Of a stretch of 64,000 bases of DNA, positions 32,290 to 42,515 are shown one piece after another. The notes below the pieces were generated by a model. The model made no database searches. It was not told the origin of the DNA and was given only the letters and a program-made list of their open reading frames with translations. The stretch is from NCBI GenBank assembly GCA_000507305.1, contig DF239132.1, positions 124,001 through 188,000 on the forward strand, read 5' to 3'. The first letter of the stretch is position 1. Each line of letters opens with the position of its first letter. The stretch comes from Breviolum minutum Mf 1.05b.01 (Eukaryota; Sar; Dinophyceae; Suessiales; Symbiodiniaceae). Position numbers and translations under genes: made by a program.

Positions 32290-32545
32290 GTCTAAAAAAT
32301 TGAGGGCCTTGACAGAGTTCAATCCATTCATGGAAACAACTCGACTGTCTTAGGAACCCAACAACAAACCATCTCTTGTTGTTATCCGAATTCGCAAACC
32401 ATGATGGAATTATCCTTAAAGTGTTGAAGTGTTGAGACACAACAGCATCCTTTCTTTCCACAGGCCCAGTAGACAAAACAAACATGTATTGAATTTCTAC
32501 CATCCCATCTTGAGAAACAAAATCAATCCAACTAAAAAAAATCAA
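32290..32545 (-). CDS. Exon, unknown protein
   Basis: A long minus frame reads DFVSQDGMVEIQYMFVLSTG, PVERKDAVVSQHFNTLRII, PSWFANSDNNKRWFVVGFL and SSCFHEWIELCQGPQF. Consistent globular composition over more than 80 codons, with stop at 32276. Exact splice ends are undetermined. Family not recognised. Confidence 0.6.
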
Positions 32546-32670
32546 ACCCTGGCAAATATAGATCATTCCTTTATGCGAAAAAAACAGGGTTTTCATGGGA
32601 TTTCTACGTAAGGCACCCACCCTGTGAAACCGTGGGCCATTTCAGGGTTTTCTGATGCCACGTAAGGCAC

Positions 32671-32771
32671 CCATTGGTCACTGCTCGGAAGGATGGAGGC
32701 AGTCGTTCGATCAATAGAAGCTTCGGAGACCAAGCCGCAGTACTCAGCCGTGGCTGCGGAAACACTTCCAC
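32671..32771 (-). CDS. Exon, unknown protein
   Basis: After acceptor GTGCCAG come two bases plus 33 codons: GSVSAATAEYCGLVSEASID, then RTTASILPSSDQW. It ends TGG followed by GTGCCT. High GC and exact phase support it. Ser/Thr/Ala-rich. Confidence 0.55.
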
Positions 32772-33017
32772 CTGGCACACTGTTGGGAGACGTATTGATC
32801 CGTATTAGCTAACGGCCACTTATATCCAACTGGGGTGAGTTACGTAGGGTATACTGGGTAGCACATTTGTAACTATGGGGAAACGCTGAGAAAACTGTGG
32901 GCGTTTGGCGTTTTGTGTGGGTTTTTAGGGGCATATTCTTGGGGTTTGGTTGGGCAAACGATCCCTAGTAGCAATTTACGTAGATCAGGATCAATAAAAG
33001 ACATCGGATAAACAAAA

Positions 33018-33142
33018 ATGGTGCCACAAAAAGTATGCTGGTTGGTGGTTTCAACGCCTTTGAAACATATTTTTTCAAAATGGGTTCATCTTCCACAAAT
33101 TTCGGGGTGAAAATAAAAACACTATTTGAAACCACCACCTAT
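33018..33142. repeat. MITE family B copy
   Basis: TTGGTGGTTTCAACGCC at the left and TATTTGAAACCACCACC at the right. Core GGTTCATCTTCC. Confidence 0.85.
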
Positions 33143-33215
33143 AAGTGGGTGTATAACCCCAGTTACCCATGTATTTTCGGCCATACCTATAGGGACCCCA
33201 TTTCATTGCCTCCAA
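33135..33215. repeat. MITE family A fragment beside MITE B
   Basis: GTATAACCCCAGTTACCC, CGGCCATACCTATAGGG. It starts inside the right edge of the B copy at 33018, so one element landed next to or in the other. Confidence 0.5.
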
Positions 33216-33597
33216 GGTTTTGATCTTTCAACCCGGATTAACGTTGTGTGCTGGAAATGACATCCATTTTTCAGCCAGCCATTTTGGACAGTTCATCCGG
33301 AGTTTAGGGGTTGTTTAAAAAAGGTATGTTTGGCCGTTGGGTCATGTTGCGTTGGATTGCGATGAAACCGATTCAACAAAACCATTTGAACTCGATGTTT
33401 TGCATATTGAGTATGTAATCCCCAAACATTTGGAGTTTGGCCTCGTTGACTGAATGAGTTACAGTATATGTAAATCCAGCCAACAAAAAACCTGATGAGC
33501 TAGATGTGAACCATATAGAAAACAAACAAATGTCTCAACTACGAACTTTCAACCAAAAGTAAATATCATCAAATATCCTCTTGTTGATCCAAATCTT

Positions 33598-33599
33598 CC

Positions 33600-33631
<32 letters not shown>

Positions 33632-33634
33632 CGA
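33598..33634. repeat. (AAC)n microsatellite at a donor site
   Basis: About twelve AAC units end one base away from the inferred GTGTTG donor of the exon at 33641-33735. Confidence 0.95.
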
Positions 33635-33640
33635 CAACAC

Positions 33641-33735
33641 CTGAGACCAAATCAAGGGGGCGATGTCCAAACACCCAAAACAGGTCCATGGATGTGATCA
33701 AAATTGACTTGTCTGTCACTTGTTGATCCAAGTGG
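33641..33735 (-). CDS. Exon ending in a microsatellite
   Basis: After acceptor AAAACTAG come one base, 31 codons (HLDQQVTDKSILITSMDLFW, then VFGHRPLDLVS) and one base, ending TCTCAG then GTGTTG. The intron continues straight into (GTT)n. Family unknown. Confidence 0.6.
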
Positions 33736-33791
33736 CTAGTTTTTTTTTCACACATCATACAAAGAAAAACCGATGGTGAAAAAAAAAGACT

Positions 33792-33893
33792 GGTTGGTGG
33801 TTTCAACACATTTGAAAAATCTTAGTCAAATTGGATCATTTCCCCCCAAATAGGGATGAAAATAAAACATATTTGAAACCATCTTTTATCCAT
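33792..33893. repeat. MITE family B copy
   Basis: GGTTGGTGGTTTCAACAC at the left and ATATTTGAAACCA at the right, core TTGGATCATTTCC. A second CACATATTTGAAACCACCA follows at 33916. Confidence 0.85.
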
Positions 33894-33985
33894 CTTTTAT
33901 GAGTCACTCGCCGCCACATATTTGAAACCACCATCTAGAAAAAACGTTTGCAGCAACATCCTCCTTACTTCCCCTCACATCACGC

Positions 33986-34124
33986 CTGCGACAACGCTGG
34001 AGATGCCACCATTTTCGCCGATATTCTGCGGAGTGCTATGCGCAGCGTGTCGTGGGACAAAGGACCCTTATCGCGACCGAATAAGGTCAGGGCATCATAG
34101 CCCCACCAAGCATCATCATAACAC
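33986..34124 (-). CDS. Exon, unknown protein
   Basis: After acceptor ATCCGTGAG come one base and exactly 46 codons: CYDDAWWGYDALTLFGRDKG, PLSHDTLRIALRRISAKMVA and SPALSQ. It ends CAG followed by GCGTGA, a GC donor. GC is raised. Family not recognised. Confidence 0.65.
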
Positions 34125-34589
34125 CTCACGGATGTGTCTGACGAAAAAAAATGGTGAAACACATTCAAGAACTTCAAACAAAAACATGGGGAATGAAAAT
34201 TTGAAATGATGGGAAAGGATGGGAAACCATGTGTGTTTTAGTATTCTTTGTAATATTTGTTGATACACATAGTTTGCCCACATGTCAGAAGAACCGACTC
34301 CCAAAAGTACAAATGGTGAAAGTGGTGAAATTCAACCCTTTGAGGTTTGCACAAGATGAGCTCCTACCATGAATGGAGTTCTGGAGTTCTTTTACCCCTA
34401 GTAGGTTTATAACCTCAGTTACCCTACGAATTTCAATAAAACTGAGCATATTATGAAATATATGAAATATATAATCCCTATACTGATGTATGCTTAGAAG
34501 GTATAGACTTAGAAGGTATACTATACCGCATAGTCCAGTGCTGCCTTATGAAAATGATTTTAATCCCTAATATCACTTATTCAAACCTT

Positions 34590-34720
34590 CAACTCCCCTG
34601 GACTTTTCAGGATCGAGGCACCGATAGCTTGAAGCGGTTCCAAGTTCGGTCGCTGTGGTCCCGAGCACCACGAGAGTTTTGCCCAAGAGTTGTAAGAAGG
34701 ACCATGCAACCTCACGAAGA
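34590..34720 (-). CDS. Candidate exon
   Basis: Two minus frames are open. The better one, after acceptor CTTCGTGAG, reads VAWSFLQLLGKTLVVLGTTA and then TELGTASSYRCLDPEKS. Donor unclear. Confidence 0.4.
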
Positions 34721-35080
34721 ATGTGTTCATGGAATCTAAAGGATTCCCATAGCCACCATGATGCCTTAACAAGGCCTGAATAAGGCTTTATTTATAAGTA
34801 AGCCCTATTCACGCTTTAAGCTTCATAATCCCTTGACCTCTGAATTTAACATGGAAGAAAATATCTATAACACTCAAATTTACTAATAGCAGCAGAAATA
34901 AAACATACGCCAACATGACTTTTTGTGTTTTTTACACAGAGAAAGGGACAAGAACGAGTCCTGCCTTCCTACCTGCTGGGAAAAAAACAAAGGTGCTGGC
35001 CAAGATGTCATTATTTTGATTGAACCAAGCATTTTATTCTTGGGAAGCATTACGTGTATAATGAGGTTCCCAACAGCTAC

Positions 35081-35242
35081 CTTTTCCATCCTTTCCGGAA
35101 AAAATCCTTCCATTCTCCGAGGCACGCTTTGTTGTAACATCTTCTGTGGTGATGAGTTTTGGACCGTGAAGTGCGGATCATTCAATCCATCAATCACCAC
35201 TTCAATGGAATCATTTTGATGAAGGGCAGCGGGAAGTAGCAC
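35081..35242 (-). CDS. Exon, unknown protein
   Basis: After acceptor GTGAACCCAG come exactly 54 codons: VLLPAALHQNDSIEVVIDGL, NDPHFTVQNSSPQKMLQQSV and PRRMEGFFPERMEK. It ends AAG followed by GTAGCT. The frame stays open further to 34883, so a longer exon is possible. The VIDGLNDPHF segment looks like a beta-rich domain edge. Confidence 0.65.
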
Positions 35243-35267
35243 CTGGGTTCACTGTGAAGCAGCTTCC

Positions 35268-35428
35268 AAAGGTGTGGCCCCTACCAGTTACAAATGGAAT
35301 TTTGAAGCTTCTGTAAGAAGGGTAAAAAAAAAAACCTGGTGTTTGCTCATGCAAAGGGGCCATTTATAGGGGCTATATATATATATATATATAAATGAAT
35401 TTATAACTCGTAGGGTACCACCTTGTAA
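35268..35428. repeat. MITE family A copy with (TA)n insert
   Basis: AAGGTGTGGCCCCTACCAGT at the left; AACTCGTAGGGTACCACCTT at the right; an ATAT run at about 35377-35395. Confidence 0.75.
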
Positions 35429-35669
35429 AGGCTTGAGGTACCCTCCCTGAAACTACCTGTGAAGGGGTTATGGTAGTTGCCAGGAAGGGTAGTTACACCC
35501 TTCAGGGCCAAGTAAAACAGATGAAATCAAATGTGTTGTTTGATGCTTTCTTGTACATATTGCAGCCAACTTCATATATATGTTTGGTCCCAAAGAAAAT
35601 GTGATTTGATTGATGATTGGATGAAAGTTTCTTGAAAACAAAACTTCTCACAACCCCATGCAATCCATG

Positions 35670-35722
35670 TATGGCATTCTTACCTACATTTACCATTTAG
35701 GTAAATATACCATACATGGATG
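35670..35722. repeat. MITE family G, short palindrome
   Basis: CATGTATGGCATTCTTACC is mirrored by GGTAAATATACCATACATGG. Confidence 0.8.
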
Positions 35723-36144
35723 GTATGGGAACTTGCATAAGTGAATCATGAGATGAAACGCAACGAGGTCATGTTCCGAGAATCGAATGTCGACTCCCAA
35801 CCTCTTGAAAACGAATCTCTAAAACTTTCCACCGGAAATGCCATGCAACAAAAATCTAACACACAAAATGACCAAAACATATCTTATGTGTTTGCCCTGT
35901 TTCTTTCTGAAACGGAAGTTTCTGAGGATTCTCACCTCCAGAAACATTTTATTTAATCAACTTTTAAAATCTTAAAAGGTGGGAATGACTAAGCTAAGGC
36001 ACATGCAAGGTATGCCATAGATTCGTCGCAGCCATAGGGGTGACATGTAGAAACCAGGCGCTGGAGCCACTTCGTTCCGTCACGCTGGAGCCACCAGTGC
36101 TTCGAAGATTGATACGACGCCAAGCTGCATAGCTATCACCACAC

Positions 36145-36270
36145 CTGAAAAATTGATGGGCCGTCCGTCCCATTTAGGTGGAGAATTCACACAGAAAATT
36201 GGTGACATGTCGCAATCGTCACCCCTCTCCCAGGATGCGAATGCAATCGTCAACACACGAGCGATTGCAT
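36145..36270 (-). CDS. Exon, unknown protein
   Basis: After acceptor GGCCACAAG come two bases, 41 codons (AIARVLTIAFASWERGDDCD, MSPIFCVNSPPKWDGRPINF, then S) and one base. It ends TTTTCAG followed by GTGTGG. Exact phase, good composition. Family not recognised. Confidence 0.65.
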
Positions 36271-36754
36271 CTTGTGGCCAGGTTTGGTATAGATCGTTTT
36301 TTGAAAAAAAACTCAAAGATTGTGAATACTATCATTGATCCCATACAAGAAAATTACAAAAAAAACATGGATAGGTTGAGGTTTACCACCCGGATCCGTC
36401 ATTGACGGTATTGATTAGATTGATGAGCTCGAGGGGAATTGCTGATTGGTTCCAATGCATTGGGCAACGAAAAAAAAACAAACGTATTTACCCTGGCTGA
36501 AGCTACCGGGCCCTCCAAAAAAAAAGCAAGAAACTTCCAACCATTCATTTTCAGCGGCGAGCTGTTAGTTTCAGGGAGGGGTACAAGGTGGGCCGCTACC
36601 AGTTTTAAATGAGCGGCGCCAAAAAGGTCTTTCATCCTGCAAGGTGTCAAGGAATTGCTTTTGCTTACGTATCTCAGGTTTTCTTATGGACACATTCTAT
36701 TATCACTACATCCCTTCTTACCACATGACGGGGGGTTTATAGCGAAGCTCAAAT

Positions 36755-36886
36755 GAAGTTATATAACTTATAACCCCTGCCTATAGCCTATAAGTAGGGT
36801 TGTAACCCAAATAAACCCCATTTAAAAGCCACCTTTTCGGGGTGAAAAAAAAAATCCATTTATAACTGGATCCGTGGCCCACATTG
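36755..36886. repeat. MITE family A copy abutting an exon-like frame
   Basis: Right end ACTGGATCCGTGGCCCACATT; inner TATAACCCCTGCCTATAGCC. The minus frame to its right (ASPEFFIKGIFSGAEIKELD) may be an exon whose donor lies at the element edge. A left-half fragment, TACAAGGTGGGCC, lies at 36582. Confidence 0.65.
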
Positions 36887-36894
36887 TATGTATA

Positions 36895-37020
36895 TGTTTT
36901 ATATTCCATTCGAATGATGAAAATACCAACGTCGAGCTCTTTGATTTCGGCTCCGGAGAAGATTCCTTTGATGAAAAACTCAGGTGAAGCCGTGATTGGT
37001 TGGCCAATATGCTTTTGTTT
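36895..37020 (-). CDS. Candidate exon beside MITE A
   Basis: The minus frame reads SKQKHIGQPITASPEFFIKG and then IFSGAEIKELDVGIFIIRME. Another minus frame is also open. It runs into family A at its 3' side. Confidence 0.4.
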
Positions 37021-37449
37021 CGACATGATAAATGTGTTTTTTGGATCCGCTCTTAGTCAATGATTGGAGGTCTCCAATACCCTTGGTTCCCATATTCATG
37101 GAAGTGAAAAATTATGAAAATTGGGTCCGTCCAATAGTTTTTGAGTTATTTTCTATTTAAGCCCAGTGTCTGCTTCCAAAATTGTTGGAGAAAAAACAAC
37201 GCTTTCATTCTCAGCAAAAGAGCCAGGATTCGAGGAACTTTTCAGAAGCCCAAAAATCAGCAACACAAAATATCTCCCAACGATCAGATCACCGTGTAAT
37301 AAATTGGGAAATTGAGATTTTGGATAGGATCTTCTATTTCTATTTTCCAATCACCAAGAAAAAAAACATCTTTCATATTTCATTGGAAGATCCCCAACTG
37401 TTCATCTTCGCTCTTTTTCAATGACTTAAAATCTGACACCAAGACACTG

Positions 37450-37600
37450 TGAAAGATATCCCACCGACGCAGAGGACGAAACCTCCTCTGTGTCGACCCA
37501 AATTTCACCGCTCGACACATCGACGCAGCTGGGTCCAAGGTGAAGACGACAACGTGAAGTTCCAAAACCGGGATCTGAAGATGGCAAGGTTTCCTTGGAA
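37450..37600 (-). CDS. Candidate exon
   Basis: A GC-richer block. The minus frames read VLELHVVVFTLDPAASMCRA or CRLHLGPSCVDVSSGEIWVD. Neither is decisive. Confidence 0.35.
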
Positions 37601-37899
37601 CAACTAACCCCCTTGAATATACAACAAACAGGAGCATTTCATAGTCTATTTAGTGACAAAGGATCCAAATTTTCCAGCTGTAAGGCATATTTCAAGGGGG
37701 TTGAACAACTTGGACTTTGAATTTTGCATGGGAGTACTGAGGTGTCCATGGTTACCAATGGTACTTAGTAAATCGATGGATTATAACCCCTATAGAAGTA
37801 GGTCAGGTGGTTTATGTGCCGTAAATAGATAGGTTATAAACCAACTTGCTATTATACTAATGATCCTTACTAACTTCCATGGACACCCTAGTAATTACC

Positions 37900-38070
37900 C
37901 TCCCTGAAACCAACAGTTTGCGTTCGTTCGCCTCTGAAAAATATGACCAAGGGACCCCAAAAAGGGAGATGAATCAACTGAACCAACCATTGGATTTTCG
38001 TTCAGAAGTGCAAAAAGGTCAATCAAATCCTGAAAATTGCCAAGATGGGAATCCTGAATCCTGTGATAGG
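37900..38070 (-). CDS. Candidate exon upstream of which sits MITE A
   Basis: After a possible acceptor CTATCACAG the minus frame reads DSHLGNFQDLIDLFALLNEN and then PMVGSVDSSPFLGSLGHI. The plus strand is open too (KREMNQLNQPLDFRSEVQK). Family A begins at 38090 on the acceptor side. Confidence 0.4.
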
Positions 38071-38089
38071 GAATCCTTATTATAGTGTG

Positions 38090-38217
38090 TACAAGGTGGG
38101 TTCCTACCCGTACTCCTTTAAGTAGATTTATAACCCCAGTTACCCAATTTACAAGGCCATTTATAGGAATATATAGTTGTAACCTCATTTACAACTGGAT
38201 CCGGGGCCCACCTTGGA
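38090..38217. repeat. MITE family A copy
   Basis: TACAAGGTGGGTTCCTACCC at the left and GGGGCCCACCTTGG at the right, with TATAACCCCAGTTACCC and GGCCATTTATAGG inside. Confidence 0.85.
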
Positions 38218-38298
38218 AGAGGTTGCTTTCGTGGATATCTGTGAAACTTCATCCCCAAACAAACACCTCTTTCTAGAAAACTGGACCTACAGCTCCTG

Positions 38299-38395
38299 TT
38301 GATGGAAGAAATCCTGCACCAGTCAACATCCAGAATATTCATGTTTTTGCATAGGGCCTATAGCATCCCAATTGGTGCAGGATTTCTTCCATCAA
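38299..38395. repeat. MITE family E copy 2
   Basis: TTGATGGAAGAAATCCTGCA at the left and TGCAGGATTTCTTCCATCAA at the right form a nearly perfect 20-bp inverted repeat. Partner copy at 5832-5926. Confidence 0.9.
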
Positions 38396-38566
38396 TATGC
38401 ATCACCCAAAACTACCTATAAGCGATCCATGTGACTGCTATCTTTACCTACATAGATGCTTGTTTTTTTTTATGGTTTCAAAAAAAAAGGCAAATATACT
38501 GTTTGTACCATGGATCGCGTAAGATCTATATCACCCCATGTGTTATGTATATATATATATATTTAC

Positions 38567-38809
38567 CTGCATTCAGTTGAATAGGCTTTGGTATATTGGG
38601 ACATGCTTTCCGATCCTTTTTGGTCCAAGTTTCCCACCACCACGTCGTCGTCGAAACTTCCTCCTGTCGTTCGACTCGTCCTTGCCCGACTCGTTGCCAG
38701 TTGTGGAGAATTTCCTGCACCGTCAACGGTGAAGTCGTCAAGTGCTTTGCTGAGGTCCAAGGGCCGTGATTGAAGCAATCCAAGGCGAAAATCAAGTGAT
38801 GCACTGCAT
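38567..38809 (-). CDS. Exon, unknown low-complexity protein
   Basis: After acceptor GTTAGAAG come one base, 80 codons and two bases, ending TGCAG followed by GTAAAT, a strong donor. It reads CSASLDFRLGLLQSRPLDLS, KALDDFTVDGAGNSPQLATS, RARTSRTTGGSFDDDVVVGN and LDQKGSESMSQYTKAY. A Ser/Thr/Gly-rich, probably flexible region. Other minus frames here are shadows. A (GTT)n tract lies just upstream. Confidence 0.7.
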
Positions 38810-38831
38810 CTTCTAACCTCGGCCATTGTTT

Positions 38832-38866
38832 AGTCGTTGTTGTTGTTGTTGTTGTTGTTGTTGTTC
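38832..38866. repeat. (GTT)n microsatellite
   Basis: About twelve GTT units on the plus strand, within 60 bases of the acceptor of the exon at 38567-38809. Confidence 0.95.
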
Positions 38867-39530
38867 GGGATATGTGTTTGATACCTGTCATTGGTTTATT
38901 GTTAAAGGTCTTTTGATACCTGTCATTGGTTTTGTTTTGGCTTGTGGAAACCTGTCATGTTTTTTGTTCATATGCTTTGATATATGTTTAGATGAAGCAT
39001 CAAAAAAACTAAACTGAAACTATTTTGTCAAAGGTTGTTTGATACACTCCCAAATATCCATTGGATCTAAGCTGTCCGTAATATCCATCAATCATCATAT
39101 CAATATGTTTTGATACTTGCTTAATCAATCATCAACCAACCTAACCCAACTGCACCGATTATGATTTTTTGTGATAGGATCATCAAAGATACAATTATAT
39201 ATACGACATGCTGTCCCTTTGGGAACATGTTCCATTGGATCGAAGTTTCCCAAAGATCCCCATCAGCCTCTTTGAGTTCATTGTTTTTTTTAAACAAACA
39301 ACCCCCCCACACACACACACAGAAACTAACAGTTTGCAACCATGAAAAATGTTGATCAATCCCAAGTGTCACGAAGCTGGTCGACGTAGATTGACTGCGG
39401 GGTGTTTTTCTTCTTCGAAACTGCTAGGGAATCTTCCTTCAAAAACCCAGATTTCCCTGAAAGCAGGGGATTTCCCTTCCAAAACGCTACCTTTTAGGGC
39501 CCAGGTCGTGTGAAGTTGCCATTTTTCCAC

Positions 39531-39677
39531 CCAGCAACAATCCACGTGCTTTCTCCATATCTTGTTCTTCTACCGCTCGAAGTGCACAGGCACAGCGAAG
39601 CATGATGTCCAAAGGTACACAGGTCATAGGATTTGGTTCCAAAATCCAACTCAACAAACTGTCCTTAGGATTTGGCA
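39531..39677 (-). CDS. Exon, unknown protein
   Basis: After acceptor ATCTAGAAG come two bases, 48 codons (PNPKDSLLSWILEPNPMTCV, PLDIMLRCACALRAVEEQDM, EKARGLLL) and one base, ending at GTGGAA. Helical repeat-like composition. The frame stays open to 39487. Family unknown. Confidence 0.65.
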
Positions 39678-39802
39678 CTTCTAGATAATGATGACATGAC
39701 TTGCCTAGTTTTTTTGGGAGGGGAAGGATAATTATGACCTTTCTTGTTGAAGCCTTTGACTCAAAGGTTATATAAGTGACGTCAGACGGATACAAAATTG
39801 GT

Positions 39803-39950
39803 TACCTATTTGAATTCGGAGATGTTCAGTTTTTGATTTACAACAGACACCCTGCTGAGCACACCCAATCGACACTTCGCATTTTCAAAATTGCCACCTT
39901 CTCCAGAGTTCAGTGATGCATCTTCAACATGATGCGACTCACTATACCAA
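39803..39950 (-). CDS. Candidate exon, possible gene end
   Basis: One frame reads SHHVEDASLNSGEGGNFENA, KCRLGVLSRVSVVNQKLNI and stops after SEFK. A second frame (VCCKSKTEHLRIQI) reaches a GTAACC donor in the phase needed for the exon at 39677. Either a C-terminus or an internal exon. Confidence 0.45.
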
Positions 39951-40155
39951 CATTTTTTCAAGAAATGATGCAAGCCCAAATATCACAACAAGAAACACCC
40001 AAGAAATGAAGGTTTTTTTACGTTGAGAGCCACCCATCTGCTTGGATGAACAAAATTCTTACACGGTCGGATGCCAAACTATGTTTTGTGTACCATGGCT
40101 ACCATGATATTACAAAGTCTTCATATAAAGAACTCCTGCTCCAAAATAAACCTAC

Positions 40156-40225
40156 CAAGAGTTCATCATCAACATTTGCGGTCCTCAAAATGCCTCCAGC
40201 CATGCACCGATTCCAAATGATAATC
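40156..40225 (-). CDS. Candidate short exon
   Basis: The frame reads RCMAGGILRTANVDDELL and ends CTCTTG followed by GTAGGT, an excellent donor. The acceptor is not certain. Confidence 0.45.
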
Positions 40226-40275
40226 TCTATTATACCATGATAAGAAAGGTAAACCATAATTAAAAAAAAACAAAC

Positions 40276-40400
40276 AGACCAAACCAACCAACCAATCAAC
40301 CAACCAACCAACCAACCAACCAACCAACCAACCAACCAACCAACCAACCAACCAACCAACGAACCAACCAACCAACGAACCAACCAACCCAACCAACCAA
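40276..40400. repeat. (AACC)n microsatellite
   Basis: About 28 AACC units with a few AATC and AACG variants. The Val/Gly/Trp/Leu frames on minus are artefacts. Confidence 0.95.
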
Positions 40401-40526
40401 ACCGAAACATACATTTGACCACTCCAAGTTTCCCTCTTGTCCTTCAACGTCTCCTTCACACAAAAAGGCGAGACACAAAAAAAATGACGGAAGCAAATCA
40501 AGAAAAGTCACATTCCAAAAAGCTCA

Positions 40527-40604
40527 ATGTATGGCATATATACCGACCTTTGGGTAGTTTAGGGGGTTAAATGTAGGTAAATACACCATACATTGAGCGT
40601 CAGG
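40527..40604. repeat. MITE family G copy
   Basis: GCTCAATGTATGGCATATA is answered by GTAAATACACCATACATTGAGC. Confidence 0.85.
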
Positions 40605-41116
40605 GATTCTGAAAGGATATATTTTTTGTCAAGTGTTTCATTGTGTAAACACTTGCAAATCCATAAAAAGCAAACATCAACATAAATGCCATAAACTCAA
40701 AGTTCACAATGACCCCAAGTTATCAAATTGGTTGTGTTCTTGTTTTTGGGGCTCAGCACCTTGAACTCATCTCACTTCATGATAATTTGCACGAACCATC
40801 TATATTGAGCTTTCCAATTTTTCTAGCTAGTTGTTCACCTTCAAATTGGCAAATAAGTTTTGTTCCCCAAATATTTTGGGGTGACTTAACATCACCAAAG
40901 GATCTTGTACCGACTTGTAACCTGAATATACCCTTGGACCGTGGACCCCAAAACCATAAATATAAGATATAAGATGATATAAGTGCAAAACCACAAAAAA
41001 TGAAGGTTGTGGGTTTTCCATGATGCATACACATAATACCCTTCATCCCTGCTCCCCCAACCCAACTCACCCCCCCCAAACAAAACGTGGATGTTTGAAC
41101 CCCCCTCGGTGACATC

Positions 41117-41218
41117 CTGATCAAAGCTTTCACACTGAAAGACCGCGAAATCTGAAGACGCTGTAGGTCGAGCAGATCGAAGGAGGTCAAAGGCATCGAA
41201 TAAAATGGCATTCGTTTC
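41117..41218 (-). CDS. Exon, unknown protein
   Basis: After acceptor TGGTCAG come exactly 34 codons (ETNAILFDAFDLLRSARPTA, SSDFAVFQCESFDQ), ending CAG followed by GATGTC, a GA donor. A 246-codon frame in another phase over 40777-41517 is mostly a shadow. Confidence 0.6.
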
Positions 41219-41589
41219 CTGACCACCAAAAACATAGGAGAAAAGACCATTGAGGGATAGATGAAAACGGGGTTGGAATGGGGGAACAAATGGGAATGAA
41301 GAAACGGAGGAGGAACAAAATCATACCCAAATGCGCCGAATGTATGAAATATGTACCTGCATCTATCATAAAGCATAGCTGCATAGCTGTTTTTTTGGAG
41401 GGTATAAATAACATCCTGACAGAACCGTAAAACATGGTGCATAACTTTTTTAAAATCTAAAACAAAATGGTCTATGGACTTAAACCAGCATGGATTTGGT
41501 AAACAAAGATTCAACAACTGGGCATGTTACTATGATTCCTAAACCTAAATTCAAGGCATTTTGGGGAGATTCCCTTACTAAACCCATCA

Positions 41590-41775
41590 TTTGGCGCGAG
41601 AAAACCAGCACTTTGGTCGCGAAATATGTTTGCCCAGGAGCAATAGGAATCACCCTTGCTTGGGGGTGTCACACCACCATTGCCTAAGTCAACAGTATCA
41701 AACATGGCCAGCCAAGTCACAGGCATGTCACGGCACGCGCATTGCGAGTGAATCAACAAGCTCGGTGGTGCCATG
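41590..41775 (-). CDS. Exon, unknown protein
   Basis: The minus frame reads HSQCACRDMPVTWLAMFDTV, DLGNGGVTPPSKGDSYCSWA and NIFRDQSAGFLAP. The V-T-W-L-A-M-F-D-T-V strand vaguely recalls hydrolase cores, but this is not enough for an assignment. Splice ends unresolved. Confidence 0.5.
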
Positions 41776-42234
41776 GATAACCAAACGGAACGTAGTAACC
41801 ATCCAAAGGTCTTGTCATTGTCATGACCTATCTTCGTCAGATGAGTCTTTTTTGTTGGGGAAAAGGAAATGTAATAAGGAAAGTGGTTACTTGGTGTCTT
41901 GCAGTTGGACTGGCGCTTGTAACTGGAAGTTGTAACCCTTCTAGCTATACAAAAACCATTGCCGGATACATGAATTTTGAGCTGCTATGCAGCATTTGTC
42001 CAAATGATCATATAAGTACCTGAAAAAAAGCTGTGGACAAAACACCTGGAAAAAACTGGAGGTATGATAAACATCTTGAATCTAGTCCATTAGATCTTGG
42101 AGGTATAATGTATTTATATGGATCTGTAAATCAGAAACAATGGAGATATGTCACTTTAAACCAGTCATGGATCACCACCAAAAGCAGCCTTTATCAATTT
42201 TCTATATCTTACCTCTTCGAAACAAATTTCATGC

Positions 42235-42405
42235 TAAACAAGAACACACGATGCTTGAAATTGATATTTCTTTGTCAGTGTGTCCAGTATGGACCGACTA
42301 CAAGCAATACTTCTGAACCGACTTTGAGTCATCCAAACGTTTCCAGGGAATTTTTTACGAGACCTTTTTCTTCCGTACTCCATTCCACTTGACATTTTGC
42401 TTAGG
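42235..42405 (-). CDS. Candidate exon
   Basis: The minus frame reads MSSGMEYGRKRSRKKFPGNV, then WMTQSRFRSIACSRSILDTL. Basic. The plus strand is open through 42033-42392 as well. Confidence 0.35.
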
Positions 42406-42515
42406 ACAAAAAACATGATTTTTTGCATGAATGATCAATATAAATCCTCTACACAATACAACCAACTAGTGTGTTTTTCACAAGCTGCTTGGTAATAGCC
42501 TGCTACACATGTTCA

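Noticed and set aside
40099-40511. Trp/Leu/Val/Gly repeat frames resembling a membrane protein
   Set aside because: Translation of the (AACC)n tract. Only RCMAGGILRTANVDDELL at the 3' edge may be an exon.
40777-41517. 246-codon minus-strand frame
   Set aside because: The peptide is mostly hydrophobic noise. The coding-like segment ETNAILFDAFDLLRSARPTA lies in a different frame at 41117-41218.
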